Assembly: GCA_026874595.1 (NCBI GenBank)
Contig: CM049317.1
Span: 27,520,401-27,584,400, forward strand
Length of the DNA stretch: 64,000 nucleotides
Reading direction: 5' to 3'
Source: Sipunculus nudus
Taxonomy: Eukaryota; Annelida; Sipuncula; Golfingiida; Sipunculidae
Position numbers and translations under genes: made by a program. Under the pieces are notes generated by a model. It was not told the origin of the DNA and did no database searches. It saw nothing but the letters and a program-made list of their open reading frames with translations. Shown piece by piece: positions 47,196 to 58,990 of this stretch. How positions within the stretch are numbered: the first letter of the stretch is position 1; each line of letters starts with the position of its first letter.

Positions 47196-50100
47196 CTAAA
47201 AGCAAATAAAGATAAATAAATAAATAATTATTGGAAAAAGGATTTGATGTAAGAGGGTGGTAAAACAGGTTTTAGCACTGTGATTTTGCGGCTATTTCAG
47301 AGTATTTACACAAATGCTTAGATTGCAACTCAACTATGTTTACAATGAATGATAACTGTGCCATGCAAATTGTGATTATCATTAAATGTAAATATATCTC
47401 TTCCATATATAAAAATTCAGGAATAAGCCAATTTTTGAACGTTTATTTTAAAGAGCAGTTGTCTAAGCTTTACCTCTGACAACAGTTACTTCTGTGCATA
47501 AGAACTGCTACGATGGAAATAACGATAAAGATGGCCCCTATGGCAAAACTTATCAGAAGCGTAGGCACGTTCTCTAGAAAAAAAACAGAGATTAATGACA
47601 ATTAGTATCATGTTTATAATGTATAAATGAGTGTACGTACAAGCATTTTGTTTATTGGAAACATAATACTTACCAGAAACCTGAACTGGCTCACTAGTGC
47701 TACTTGATCTTCTTGTGCCACCTGTAAAACCAAATGAAATGTGAAAGGAGATTGATATTCATCATTATATGGTGCCGAAATCCTTTTAAATCATGATTTA
47801 AAGTATGAAACGTTCTTTTAGTTGTTCTTTTGGTTTTTTAGAAACCTTTTTTTATTTGTCCTGATTCTTTTTTGTAAAACAATGCTTAGTTGATATATAT
47901 AGCATTGACCCTTTATGTCAGTTCTATATGCAACTATGTTTATTTTGGCAAAGGTCCTCTATTAGTTACCTACCTTCTGTACAAATATATGTATGATTTG
48001 ATTCACAATTTACTGGTCTCCACCAAGCCTTTCTCATAATTACACATTTTTCTTCATAAACTGTATCTAAATCGTCTTCCCAACGGTACTCAAGGATCAT
48101 CTTTTCTGGTTAGGACAAATATCAGATTGTTGATGTATTAATGGTTTATATTCACCTCACTTGATTTATTTGTAAAATTGTATGACAGTTTCAGAAAGTC
48201 TTGCAAATGACAGAATCATAATTACAATGAAATGTGTAAACATAACAATTTTTATCCTGGACGTATATAATTAAAAACATATATTTTCGAATTTGTTACA
48301 CATCTTTGTACCTTTTCCATTAGCATCCCTCCATTTCCAAAGTGAGTTTGTTAGACCTATCCACAATTCCTTTTCCTTGAGCTTGATTTTCATGTCTGCA
48401 TTAACTCGTTTCATCATCAGACTGGCCTTTCTCACACGACATGAAGACAGTGCTGAATACCAATTTTTTTTTTCATAGACAGGAAACACGCATGTTCCGT
48501 CCATGTTCTCACACCGTTCGGGACATATGTTGCATGCTGTCATTACAATAACTGTTTTAAGATAGTGAAATGTATGACGATGCAACAGTTACTCTAACTA
48601 TATCAATAGTGTGAAGTGAGGAAGTTTACACGTCATATTTGGCCTTTTTAACAATGTTATCTTTTAAATTCTCATAAAATTTTCATAATTTAATCAGGTC
48701 AGCGACCTTGCCTGCAATCATTATATACTGTACAGTAATAAACAAGCCTGTCTCTGTCAGCGTTATTTAATGTATGGTGTTTTTTTTTCAGCTAGAAAAC
48801 ATCTCTCTTCATTTGTACGGTCGGGGATGGGAATGTTAGTTAATTATATATTTTAATAGTGTTTCAATTTATGAAGAAGCCCTTTTATTCATGCCACTCA
48901 GTAGTTACCTCTATCAGTCAGTTCAATCAAATCATAAAGGTATGAATAACACTAAAAAAATGAAACTACAATATCAACACCTTTTATAAGTATATATTAC
49001 ATGGAAACAGCTTCAAACATTAGGAGGTATTTTAAACACTCACATGAATGTTGACATATATATCCGTTTAATTTTGTAAAACAATCAGTTGCGTAAAAAA
49101 GACCGTCTTCTCTGACAGATGCACATCGCTGCGTTGTTTCTCGTCTTGTAATAACTGTTTCTGCTGCGAGAGTTGTAATAAGAAATACAAATTATTTTTC
49201 ATACGAAGTGCGGGCAAACAGAAGGCTGTAAACAATAAAGATAGGATTTAAAAATAATATTCAAATAAAGAAACATATATAAGGAAGAAAATATTTAACT
49301 GTTATTGACAATCAATAGATATTCTAATGACAAAATCCATTAAATTATGACCGTTGAAACACTTTTATAATCTTAGCAAACAAACTATTCATCCGCGTTG
49401 TTCAAGGAGGGGTACAATTGTATTTTGTATTTCTTACCTGATAATGTTTCATTTATCCAAAACCACTTTTCGTCGTCGTATCGTTTTATATTGAGCCAAG
49501 TTTCATTTACACTAAAATTTGGCCTGACCAAATCTTGCGGAATTGCGAGAGTTTGGCCCTTTTCCCTACACATACGAGATGCAAAGGCCATTGTCGTGTT
49601 TGATTGCATCTTCTCAGCTAAAATATTGATTAATTAATAGTATAGTATAAGCGTCTCTGTCCGAATTATATTTTCAGATTATGTTTATATTACCCAACGG
49701 TACGAGGCACAGGTACATTCAAAAGAACGACAACGACTCTAACCATATTCTTTTACCATACATTTTTCATCTCCGAATTAACAAATGGTCAAGTACACAA
49801 AGCAATTAAATGCGGCGTTGATTACCTCATGTTCATTATGTAAACAAAAAAAGGATTACTCTATAGACACATTATGCTAAGATATTCAGAAATATATGTA
49901 TGGCTTGCTTTAACAATAGGTATGTCAAAAAGAAATGTAAATGGTTTTACATTTCTTTTTGTAATAACAGACTAGCGTGGCATTTCAAAACTTTACAAAT
50001 GTATGTCACATCATGTGTGAGTATAACAAGATAATCATACATTAAATATCTTTTCGCACAATATATTATTGGTCTTTACAAGTATTAAAAATAGATCAAA

Positions 50101-50569
50101 GCCTATCAATATTACAAAGGTAAAGATAACCATACGATTTGTATTTTCCTAAAACTTCTAATAAAAAGTATTAATAATTATTATTTGCTTAATTGATGTT
50201 CTGTTGTATTCGCGGTGCCGAGGAATAGTACATATATTAAAGACACAACACGTCATTAATATATCAGAGCCAATCTCTAGGGTCTACCGGAGAAGTGCCG
50301 GATATCCAGTCATTGACCATCCTGTCTTTACATAACTAATGAGTCATTATGGGCTACTATCAAGGGCCACACAGCAAAAAATAGGCTACATTCTAGTAGT
50401 AAAAGTGTTAGACCTTCATATAGAATAATTGTTTTCCTCGATAATAATGTTATGAATCCTTACCTTTTTTCATGTGTGACATTTTAGAGCCCATGCTTTC
50501 TGTAACTATCATATTTGTATACCAGATTAGATTTAAACTGCATATTTGACATATTTGGTATGGCATCAT
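46841..50569 (-). CDS. Receptor C: two-CTLD single-pass receptor with Tyr-rich tail
   Basis: Minus-strand gene of eight exons: 50569-50464, 49617-49438, 49163-49044, 48536-48312, 48105-47974, 47721-47674, 47573-47474, 47195-46841. All introns are GT-AG, all phases agree, and the total of 1266 nt gives 421 aa. Order: N-terminus (1-35); CTLD1 (about 36-135; Cys 52, 109, 123, 132); CTLD2 (about 137-252; LWIGL at 193-197, RPVNC at 240-244, final Cys 252); Ser/Thr linker (255-271); transmembrane span (about 275-296); tail to 421 with nine or more Tyr, including YIDM at 334. Neither CTLD has E-P-N/Q-P-D or W-N-D, so canonical calcium-dependent sugar binding is unlikely. It is the only copy without a visible break. 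The first exon is the weak point: its hydrophobic core is poor, and an earlier in-frame ATG exists at 50599. Probably a cell-surface recognition receptor; ligand unknown. Confidence 0.82.
47474..47573 (-). CDS. Receptor C transmembrane exon
   Basis: A 100-nt exon, too short to stand out as an open frame. Acceptor TTTCTAG, donor AGAG|GTAAAG. It encodes NVPTLLISFAIGAIF, continuing hydrophobic to VAVLM, then HRSNCCQR. The Cys-Cys pair just inside the membrane could be lipid-modified (inference). Confidence 0.82.
47674..47721 (-). CDS. Receptor C Ser/Thr linker exon
   Basis: A 48-nt exon, phase 1 on both sides, so it could be skipped without a frameshift. Reads GGTRRSSSTSEPVQVS with a good donor (CTG|GTAAGT) and acceptor (TTTTACAG). 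A likely O-glycosylated stalk. Confidence 0.7.
47974..48105 (-). CDS. Receptor C CTLD2 second-half exon
   Basis: A 132-nt exon. Acceptor CTAACCAG, donor GAAG|GTAGGT. Contains RWEDDLDTVYEEKC, then WWRPVNCESNHTYIC, the standard C-terminal CTLD block with three of its Cys. NHT is a potential N-glycosylation site. Confidence 0.85.
48312..48536 (-). CDS. Receptor C CTLD2 first-half exon
   Basis: A 225-nt exon. Acceptor AATGACAG, donor AAAG|GTACAA. Begins CNICPERCENMDGTC, an unusually Cys-rich entry to a CTLD, then NWYSALSSC and ELWIGLTNSLWKWRD. The same acceptor-plus-CATG start is found in receptors A and B. Confidence 0.85.
49044..49163 (-). CDS. Receptor C CTLD1 second-half exon
   Basis: A 120-nt exon encoding ETVITRRETTQRC, then YATDCFTKLNGYIC. 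Donor TCAT|GTGAGT. The acceptor is a tandem CAGCAG (AG at 49165-49164 or 49162-49161). Both choices keep frame and differ by one residue. Confidence 0.8.
49438..49617 (-). CDS. Receptor C CTLD1 first-half exon
   Basis: A 180-nt exon. Acceptor ATATTTTAG, donor TCAG|GTAAGA. Contains MAFASRMCREKGQTLAIP, then SVNETWLNIKRYDDEKWFWIN, with the CTLD helix-1 Cys and both Trp blocks. NETW is shared with receptors A and B and holds a glycosylation sequon. Confidence 0.82.
50464..50569 (-). CDS. Receptor C first coding exon (tentative)
   Basis: The donor AAAAAAG|GTAAGG has the required phase 1. Like receptor A it begins Met-Met (50569). The region SLNLIWYTNMIV is only weakly hydrophobic for a signal peptide. 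An in-frame ATG at 50599 would add ten residues. Chosen because the phase and Met-Met start match receptor A; a different true first exon further upstream is possible. Confidence 0.4.
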
Positions 50570-50619
50570 ACAGTTGTCACCAAGCCTTTGGATAGCCATG
50601 TTTAAAGAACAGCAGCACA

Positions 50620-52960
50620 TGTGGAACTGTTTGAAGGGTCATGAAATGATTGAAATGTTTGGTAGAATAATAGTTGCTGTAATTCCTGTTGAATGTCATA
50701 GGTGACAAGTGCTGAGTACAGATACACAGACCTAACACATAAGGTCATACAGTTGTCATGGTTATTGACATGAGTGATATTTGTGGAGGGAACATTGACT
50801 TTAATATTAATGAAAATGCTAATAGCTTAAACATAGTAACCATAGTGAATTATCCTGTAAGTTTTAAAACCACCACGAAGAGCTGGCATAAAAAATAATA
50901 ATTTCCCTGGTGTTATTTGAAGGATCCAGATAAAAATGAAATTAAAATTATTACATAGACGGATAACATAGCTAATATGTTCCTGGAATGTTTTCATTAT
51001 TCTATGTAATTGACAATTTCGAAAAGAAAATTTAGAGGCCCGTTATGACATTCTATGCCCTAGTGGTTATGTCGAATTACTCTAAGCACAGCCACGTGTA
51101 GACACTAGATAGATTTATATTTGTACAAATATATTGGACAAACTATACAAAATAAGCTTCGGCCAAATTAAAGTTGTTTAGGAAGCAGGAAAGTAAGTTT
51201 AAAATAGTTTAAAATATTATCATACAGTTTACTTTCCATAGAGATTTGATTGTTTTTTTTTTTTTACTTCCTTGTATGTATTTATGGAATGTTGAATCAC
51301 ACTAAATTAGGTAACAAGATTATCTCGAGAGATTCAGCAATAAAATTGATCTGATAGGGTGCGGTGGTGATCGATGGCTATAAAGTCGCACTTTCGCCAT
51401 TTTCTAAAATTACTTGGTCAATGCCAGAATGGTTGCCATCAATTGACAAGTATGTACACCCGATAACAACAGTGATGCTGAGTATTCAAGAATATTCACT
51501 TAAACGTTAATGTAGTTATCCTAAGTGTATCAGGACATACGCCATTAACACTGTGCCCTTACATGAAAGATATTACTTTTCCTTTAATTTAATTCAGCAG
51601 TAAATATCAATATTTGTTCAGAACACTGGAAGTGATATCATGAGCATAGTGCTAACTTTTATAATTGTCTTTTATTACGTCATCAGTGTTTCTTATACAC
51701 AGAAACATGCGTTAGACAAGCGTTGGATCCCACTTTGAAATTGTATATTTTATCAAACTTCTGAGAGAATTCCCTTACAGGTTCTTTTAAATATTTATAT
51801 GAATCTCACACATACATACGAATAACCATGGCATGTGTAACAAGAACAATACATTTAATAACATAAAGACATTTCTGGGATAATTATCCACACAGTATGG
51901 CAAACACTGTCGTAGTAACCACTGTCACAAACAAATCCAAGAACACAGAGTCCTTGCTAAACCTGCAGTTAATCCACACAGCTGGAATAACACGACTGAA
52001 TGATATTGTCCGTGCCGAATGAACTCTGACTGCTGATCACATGAAAGTTCTGGAATGCGGGTCTGTGTACATACATAATTCATAAAAATACTCCAAGAAA
52101 CACTCAATGTGTATAGATACTTAAGCGGTAATCTCAGCGTTCACAAGTGAGAAACTCTTCTCTCCGTGAGTTATATCACCGATGATGTAGGTTCTGCTCT
52201 GAATAAATATAGCGCTACCGGCACTGTGATCATGTCCGTTAGACCACACCAGCCATCACTGATATACCGTTAACTCATACTGGTTAATACCAGTCTCCAC
52301 ATATGGACATGACAACTGCTCACGTCTATGTTTAATAGAGCGGGAATATCAGCGAATGTCTTAAGTCCAATGGTCTGCATTTGGGTTTACCACGGCTGAC
52401 GACCATCATCCACTCAACAGAAGCCTCGCTGGCTAATCTTGACCTTTGACCCTTGACACGCTTGGAAATCGTCCCCCTCGACAAACCACTCATTGCCTTG
52501 CCATACTGTGCCGGTTAGATTCCTGATGACCACCAACAATGTGGAAGGCTGTTCCTGGTTATTTTTTAATCATCTCAGAAGTCGGCGTATTATCTTAACC
52601 TGTCTCTCTACGTAAATACATAATGGACACACCGGTTTAAAAAAAAAACTGGGTGCGAGGAAATCGTGCTAGCACCTGTATTTTCATTAAAGATTACAGC
52701 AGAAGAATGATTCTAAAGAAAAGTGACTTGAACATTCCCACAGTGACATAAATGAACTTTTATTGGCAGCAAGGAAAACACATGGGTTCACGTAAGTTCC
52801 AGCGCTAGGACTACCGGTCAAGATGGCAGCCTGAACGGTCACGCATTCATGTGCTTCTGTATAGATTCAACATTTCCACTCGATAATATGTCAATACCTT
52901 CAAGTGATAAAACGAGGTCAATGAGCAAAACTGACTAACAAAGCATAGTGCAAGCTAGCA
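50620..52960. other. Region upstream of receptor C, no supported gene
   Basis: Presumed to hold the receptor C promoter, but no clear TATA box or conserved element was recognised. About 52150-52520 is less AT-rich than its surroundings, without a recognisable product. Confidence 0.4.
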
Positions 52961-52984
52961 GGGACAAATACGTTGAAACAACCC

Positions 52985-53757
52985 CGAAAAAATGCGAAAA
53001 GTAGCACGTCTCAAACGGACACAGACGCACTGAGCTCTCAACAGATAAGCGGCCATATTGTCGCTATTATAGATGCAAACTATTAGCAGCAGGGTTGCTT
53101 TAAAAAAATAAGGATTCCTTGAGTGATAACTTTGTTAGCATCAAGAAAGATGTGGCTGCAATTGAAAAGAAATATATGAAAATAGACAGAAAAATAAATT
53201 CAGTTACTCAGAGTCTAGAATATACACAATATGATATTGAAACAACGTCTTGAAAGCTCCGAGGCAGAAAACAAATCTTTGAAATCTGGAATAAAAAGGC
53301 TAAAAGCAGAGAACAATAAGAAAATGCGCAAATCACTGTAATGAAAGAAAAGCTTCTGGACTTAGAGAGACATAGCAGGGGTGAAAACTGCATTGATATT
53401 GTGTCAAAATATATCCATGAACAGGGGTTACTCGGTGATAAACATATTTCAGATATCAAAGTGAAAATCGAGAACGCACACAGGACAGGGAGAGCAAAAT
53501 CAAAGGGACACAGACATATTATTGACAAACTCTATAGCAGGCCCATACTAAACGCAGTTCTCAAAACGGAGAAGGCAAACCACAATCGGAGTCAACGTTC
53601 AAACTTCTTTGTTGAAGACCTTGTCAAAGAGGACTATTTCCTGAAAAGAAAAGCCCTGCCACAAATAAGTAAGGCTCATACCGTCAATCATAAGGTCCGC
53701 CTTTGCCGCGGGAAGCTTGGCAAAGAGGTGACAATCCACCACTCCAAGCCCACTTAA
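52985..53757 (+). pseudogene. L1-type LINE ORF1 remnant
   Basis: The open part 53341-53757 reads LLDLERHSRGENC, then IENAHRTGRAKSKGHRHII and LYSRPILNAVLK. This is the spacing of the RNA-binding (RRM-type, transposase_22) domain of L1 ORF1 proteins, where an I-E-x-A-H-R-x-G block is characteristic. Upstream, from about 53110, IKKDVAAIEKKYMKIDRKI is heptad-like coiled coil in the position expected for ORF1p. Stops and a frameshift separate the two parts. In intact elements the protein is an RNA chaperone that packages LINE RNA. It is about 2.1 kb from the ORF2 remnant, so it could be the same or a neighbouring element. Confidence 0.6.
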
Positions 53758-54218
53758 AAATCGAGCATGACGCCTGTACGCTATTTTCCACTGTACCACG
53801 ATAGCGTGTACCGCCTTAGCACCACCAGCATTCCGTAAGCCGCAATCCCGAATCTTGCAGCTGACAACTGTGAATTAGCATATACTTAGCCTTTTCTCTG
53901 TCATTCTCCGATTACAGTCGAGACTTTCCGAAGTGAGTGCATAACGATAGACTGGTCCAGGGAATATGTATTTATCTGTAGATTGTAAACCTTATGCCGG
54001 AACCAGTCTTCAACGCCTGGCAACAGAAACTTGTTTTTAAATAAAAACTTGTATTCCTGAAGTCCTATCATCGCCCGGACCACGTCCGTGTGTTGGGCGT
54101 ATGTTATATTATTTTTCTGTTCAGAAAGTATAAATTTCAGATTCAGGAACTGCACTCAGCAACAATGAGTAAGTATCATGTGTTTTGTGTTTGATCATGA
54201 ATTCTCCCCTCTAATAAG

Positions 54219-54220
<2 letters not shown>

Positions 54221-54282
<62 letters not shown>

Positions 54283-54285
54283 ATT
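54221..54285. repeat. (TA)n microsatellite
   Basis: TA tract with one TTTA break near 54268. It interrupts the interval between the ORF1 and ORF2 remnants. Confidence 0.95.
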
Positions 54286-54299
54286 GCAGAGCCATCAAT

Positions 54300-55150
54300 T
54301 CCAGTTTTGATCTGTCTTGTAGATCTAGAACTAGGCCTACATATCAGGCTACTGGTGGTACTTGCTGGTGCTGGATCCGGCCGAGACTGGTGTCCCGATC
54401 ACTTTACTAGATTGTTAGGTTATTATATAAGTTTTGTTATAGCTGGGGCTGGGTTTGTGTATTGGCCATATAAATATATTATTACTTTTTTTTATATTTG
54501 CTCAAAAATATGAATGGCAGTCAACTTTCAGCGAATCTGGAACGGCAGTCGGCAGAAATGTGAAAGTGACAAGTGTTTAATGAATAACTTTTCTCTACAA
54601 TATATTATGCAGAGACATAAATTTTGTGTTTGGTGGGTCTTCCCTAATAATACTAATTATTAATTCTCGACTCCCCTATCAGCATTAACTATCTGCTGGC
54701 ACTGGGCACGGCAGTTGTTTATTATGCTGTAAACAGTTCCAGATGCTTTACCAATATTTTGAAACCTGTAACTGTTAATGATACAGGTTGTAGTAGTGGG
54801 TACAACTCTAAGTGACACTATTTTTATTTTCAACTTACAACTACTGAATAGGCTACCAGTGGTGCTTGATTATGCTGGACCAGGCCCAGACTGGTATTGC
54901 TGTTGTATTGTTAGGCTGTCGGGGTATTATTGATCTGTTATTAGAATGTTAATTTTGTATGTTTATCTTGTTTAATGTCTGACATACATCTGAATAAGCT
55001 GCAGATGTTATTTATAACTTATTATTATTACGTTTGATAACTTATTGTCAGTTCATTCCCCCTTTTTGAAGTGGAACCTTCACATTTGGATAAAGATTTT
55101 AAGTACTATAAATAATATCCAATAAATGTTTAAATCATATAACTGAATTG
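54300..55150 (+). repeat. Imperfect tandem pair upstream of LINE ORF2
   Basis: A block with GGCTAC..GTGGT.CTTG, GCTGGA and GAGACTGGT, near 54346-54425, is repeated in weaker form near 54850-54930 (GGCTACCAGTGGTGCTTG, CCCAGACTGGT). It may be part of the LINE 5' region. Only moderate similarity is visible. Confidence 0.35.
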
Positions 55151-55732
55151 TCACACAGTATGTATTTGCAGTATCCATATATCACTTAGGGTAAAGAAAA
55201 TGTAAATAGCATATATATTTAAATTTATTAAACAATAATGCAAGGATATTAATCTTGTACTATTAGGGATAATACCGTGCAACCAAACTTGTAAATTAAC
55301 CTGGATAAGGAATTTGTACTACAGTGTCTGTATTAGACATCTTCAACTTGTTAATTTGGCAGAAACCTTATAAAATCTTAGATTATATGAACACCAATCT
55401 TAAATATAAGATTGCTTAGTTAAAATACATCTATGACATCTTTACCATTTATTCTGACATTTGTATAATATATTTAAGTGGAATATAAAGCAATTGTAGT
55501 TTTAAGAAAGAGCCATAAACAGTCCTTGTATTTTGCCACAACCCTCTTCAACATCACATTTGACAAGCACTGTTGCTGCTGTACTAGTACCAGCAGCACC
55601 CACTGCATGTAAGGACCAGGAAATATATTATACACGACACCACAGACATGATTTAAGTATATGTGGCTTGTTATGTTTTATTTCTATTTGGTCTCATTCA
55701 AGTTTCAAATCAAGACAAAAGACAGGATATGG

Positions 55733-55735
<3 letters not shown>

Positions 55736-55772
<37 letters not shown>
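55736..55772. repeat. (TA)n microsatellite
   Basis: TA tract about 95 bp before the LINE ORF2 start. Confidence 0.95.
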
Positions 55773-55774
<2 letters not shown>

Positions 55775-55866
55775 TTTGCTGAAGACAAATACCATATACA
55801 AGCTAAACTCAACAGGATATTATACTTTCATAGATAAGGGAGCAATAGACATAGCTAATTGTAAGC

Positions 55867-56520
55867 ATGACAGATATATGTAATATTGCATCTTTGAATG
55901 TAAGAGGTTTAGGTAGTAATGTAAAAAGAAGAGAAAAATTTTATTGGTTGAATAGAAAAAAAAATATGATACAGGTTTTCTTAAAAAAACACACAGCAGT
56001 TAAGAGAATTAAAAAAAAATGGAAAACCAAGTGGGGGAATCAAATTTATTTGAACCATTTCACAAATCAAGCCAAGTGAGTCAGTATTTTAATAAATCAC
56101 AAATCAGGTATCCATGTTAAAGACATTATGACAGAAAAATGTGGAAGGTTTCTAATTGTTAATACTACAATAGGGATCAATAATGTAACCTTAGTAAACT
56201 TATATGGGCCAAACGAAATTGAACCAGAGTTTTTCTGTATCTTATGAGTACTATAGCCATCTTACATACAGATAAACTGATTAATACTAGTGCGTTTAAT
56301 GAAACAATAAACCCTACCGTTGATAAAGAAGGTGGAAATAAACACACTCAAGAAAAATCACGACCGATTGAATTACAATGGATGGAACTTGCACAACTGA
56401 GAGACATCTGGAGAGCACAACGTCCAGGGACACTTAATTATACTTGGCATATACACAATCCAAAACCTCTGTTTCGTCGTCTTGATTACTTTTTAAATAT
56501 TGATAGTCTTTGTTATTAAA
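55867..56520 (+). pseudogene. LINE endonuclease domain remnant
   Basis: Starts ATG and reads IASLNVRGLGSNVKRREKF, the usual N-terminal strand of L1 endonuclease with the metal-binding Asn. After a stop and frame change it continues with CGRFLIVNTTIG and TLVNLYGPNEIEP (N-L-Y-G-P-N motif), then LAQLRDIWRAQRPG and LFRRLDYFLN near 56390-56500 (R-x-D-Y end motif). In working elements this domain nicks the target DNA to prime reverse transcription. Confidence 0.8.
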
Positions 56521-57209
56521 TTTATTATTCTGACATTGATGTAGATATAAAACAGATCATTAACTGATAAATATAGGTTTAATGTCAAGTCATCATCCAC
56601 GCGGGCCAGGTTACTGGAAACTAAACTGTTCCCTTCTCGAAGATGAGACTTATATAAAACAGATTAAAGAATTTATAAAAATGACTGTTTAATATAATAT
56701 AGAAGCTAACCCAGTCACACTGTGGGATACGTTAAAATGTCAAAAAGAGGTAAAAGCTTAAGCTCCTAACAAAAAGAAAAGATTTTTTGATAAATTAATT
56801 CAATTAGAAAAAGAAATGAGCAAAGCACTTTTCTAATATAATGAAACTCAAAACCTACAAGATAAATGCAAATGGGAAATATAAGTAAATACTCATAAAT
56901 CCTTCATTGAGGAACAAATCAGGGGAGCTTAGTCGGATGCAGATCCAGATGGTTCCTGAAGCAGATAAACCAACAAACTATTTTCTTCATTTAGAAAAAT
57001 AGAAACTTTGAACAAAAATTAATTCTAAAGCTAAAAGATAAAAATGAAAAACTCAGAAAGGATAAAAAGACGAATTCTGAAAAAAAAACAGTTTTAGTTT
57101 TATAATGATTTAAATACATTTGTTGTAACTCAAGTTGACTGTACCCTCCAGTTGATTACAAAAGAGGGATGAAAAACACTAAATGAAGAGGAGGCCCACA
57201 TTTTTTAAG

Positions 57210-58020
57210 GAGATCTTTCTCCGTCTGAAATTCATAAAACAATAACATCCCTACAAATCAATAAAACACCAGGGCCTGATTCCCAGCAGAATATTATCAA
57301 ACATTTAGGCTGGATAAAAAAAATACTTCATGGATGCTATTAAATATTCATTTGAGAACAATAAACTGCCATTTACAATGCGCCAAGGCATCATCTGCCT
57401 TATCCCTACGAAAGAAAAAGGTTCTCTATTATTGAACAGCTAGTGCCTCTCTCTATTTTGAATACAGATTATAAAATATTTGCCAAGACCTCAGCTATTA
57501 GACTGAAAACTACACTTCAATCATCCACTCTGATCAAACAGGTTTTATGAAAAATAGATATACTGGAGAAAATATAATCAAAATTACAGATATATTTGCA
57601 CATTCAAATAAACATGAGATGATATCAATAGATTTTGAAAAAGCCTTTAATTTTTTAGAATGGTACCACAATCAAAATACATTACAGTTACTAAATTTTG
57701 GACTACATTTCAGGAAATGGGCATATACTTCATTCAAATATTAACAGTTGTGTCATAAATCCAGGATGAGCAACGATATACTTTCCTATAATTCGAGGTC
57801 TGGGGCAAGGTTGTCCCTTGTCTCCCTACTTATTTATACTAGCCTCAGAAACTGTAGCTGTTAAGATAAGGAATAATGCAAAAATTAAAGGTGTAAATAT
57901 TAGGGGTATTGAACATAAATTAATTCAATATGCAGACGATACAGTTGTTACTCTCTCTGGTGGTTCCAAGTCTGTTAAAGAACTTCTTAAAACATTTGAA
58001 ATGTTTTACAAAATCACTTA
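57210..58020 (+). pseudogene. LINE reverse transcriptase domain remnant
   Basis: SEIHKTITSLQINKTPGPDS (motif 0/1 region) at about 57225-57285; GFMKNRYTGENI at about 57541; ISIDFEKAFNFLEW with the catalytic Asp of motif A at about 57627; RGLGQGCPLSPYLFIL (motif B) at about 57798; YADDT (motif C) at about 57930. At least two frame changes separate them. The catalytic aspartates are visible, but the frame is not continuous. Confidence 0.85.
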
Positions 58021-58217
58021 ACTAAAAGTAAATGTTAAAAACAAACTGTAGCCATGCCTATGACACACTATGCTAATGAATAAAATAATATAGATAGGTC
58101 AAATTGGAGCACTGAACCAGTAAAGTATTTTGGGTACATCTCTCTATCCTGACTGGAGATAAATAAAAAACATTAATTTCAAAGAAATCCTCAGCAAATT
58201 AAAACAATGATACATGT

Positions 58218-58990
58218 ATGGTTATACAGAGGTATATCACTGTCAGGGAATATTACCATTATAAAAGCCCACATCTTATAGCAACTGATGTATTCACTGC
58301 AAGTGTTACCATATCCATCCTTGCTTATATAAATTATATTGAATCCTTACTTTGGAAATTTATATGGTGTAAACAAGACAGGACAAAACGAACTACTCTA
58401 ACAGCACAAGCAGAAAAAGGGGGACTTGATTTGGTACAATTGAAATCTAAATTTGATTCTTTAAGAATTTCTTGGGTAAAACGTTTGTTGTTGGGTCCAT
58501 TGGATAAAGGTTGAAGGCAGATTGTTAATTTAAGAGACTGGGCTTTTACCTATTCAAATGTTACCTTAAGTCAAGTGACACAGATAAATTTGATAAAACA
58601 TGCAATCCATTCCGAAGAGATTTTTTTAAATTCATTGTGCAAATACAATGAAAATGTGTAAACTCCTGACGAAATTTTAAGCTGAGAGCTATTTTTCAAC
58701 TCTCATACAAAAATAGATAAAGTAACGTCGTATAATAAAGATTAATATAATACAGGTTTAACAAAACTGTATGATGTTTTAAAATATAATGGTAAAACTT
58801 ATATATTCAAATCTCATGCAGAACTTGTAGAATGTACAAAAGCAAAAATTGGCAATTTGCAGTATATGTGTTTAATCGATGTTTTCCCAGCTGTTTGGAA
58901 AAGAACAGTGAAAACATGTATAAACATGGGTAGCTACAGTTCATGTAAAGCAAAAATTGAAACAGTAATGAACATAAAAAAGTAACACAC
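58218..58990 (+). pseudogene. LINE ORF2 C-terminal remnant
   Basis: WKFIWCKQDRTKRTTL followed by EKGGLDLVQLKSKFDSLRI (58218-58514) matches the W-x-G/K..GGL-x-L-P/V region that follows RT in L1-type ORF2. Further on, LQYMCLIDVFPAVWK near 58860-58900 fits the L-I-x-x-x-P-x-x-W-K ending of such proteins. Stops lie in between. Confidence 0.65.

Noticed and set aside
53208-53528. 106-codon minus-strand open frame with hydrophobic residues
   Set aside because: It is the antisense shadow of the LINE ORF1 remnant, whose plus-strand motifs are specific.
55533-55883. 116-codon open frame before the LINE
   Set aside because: It runs through a TA microsatellite and ends just inside ORF2. No domain is recognisable.
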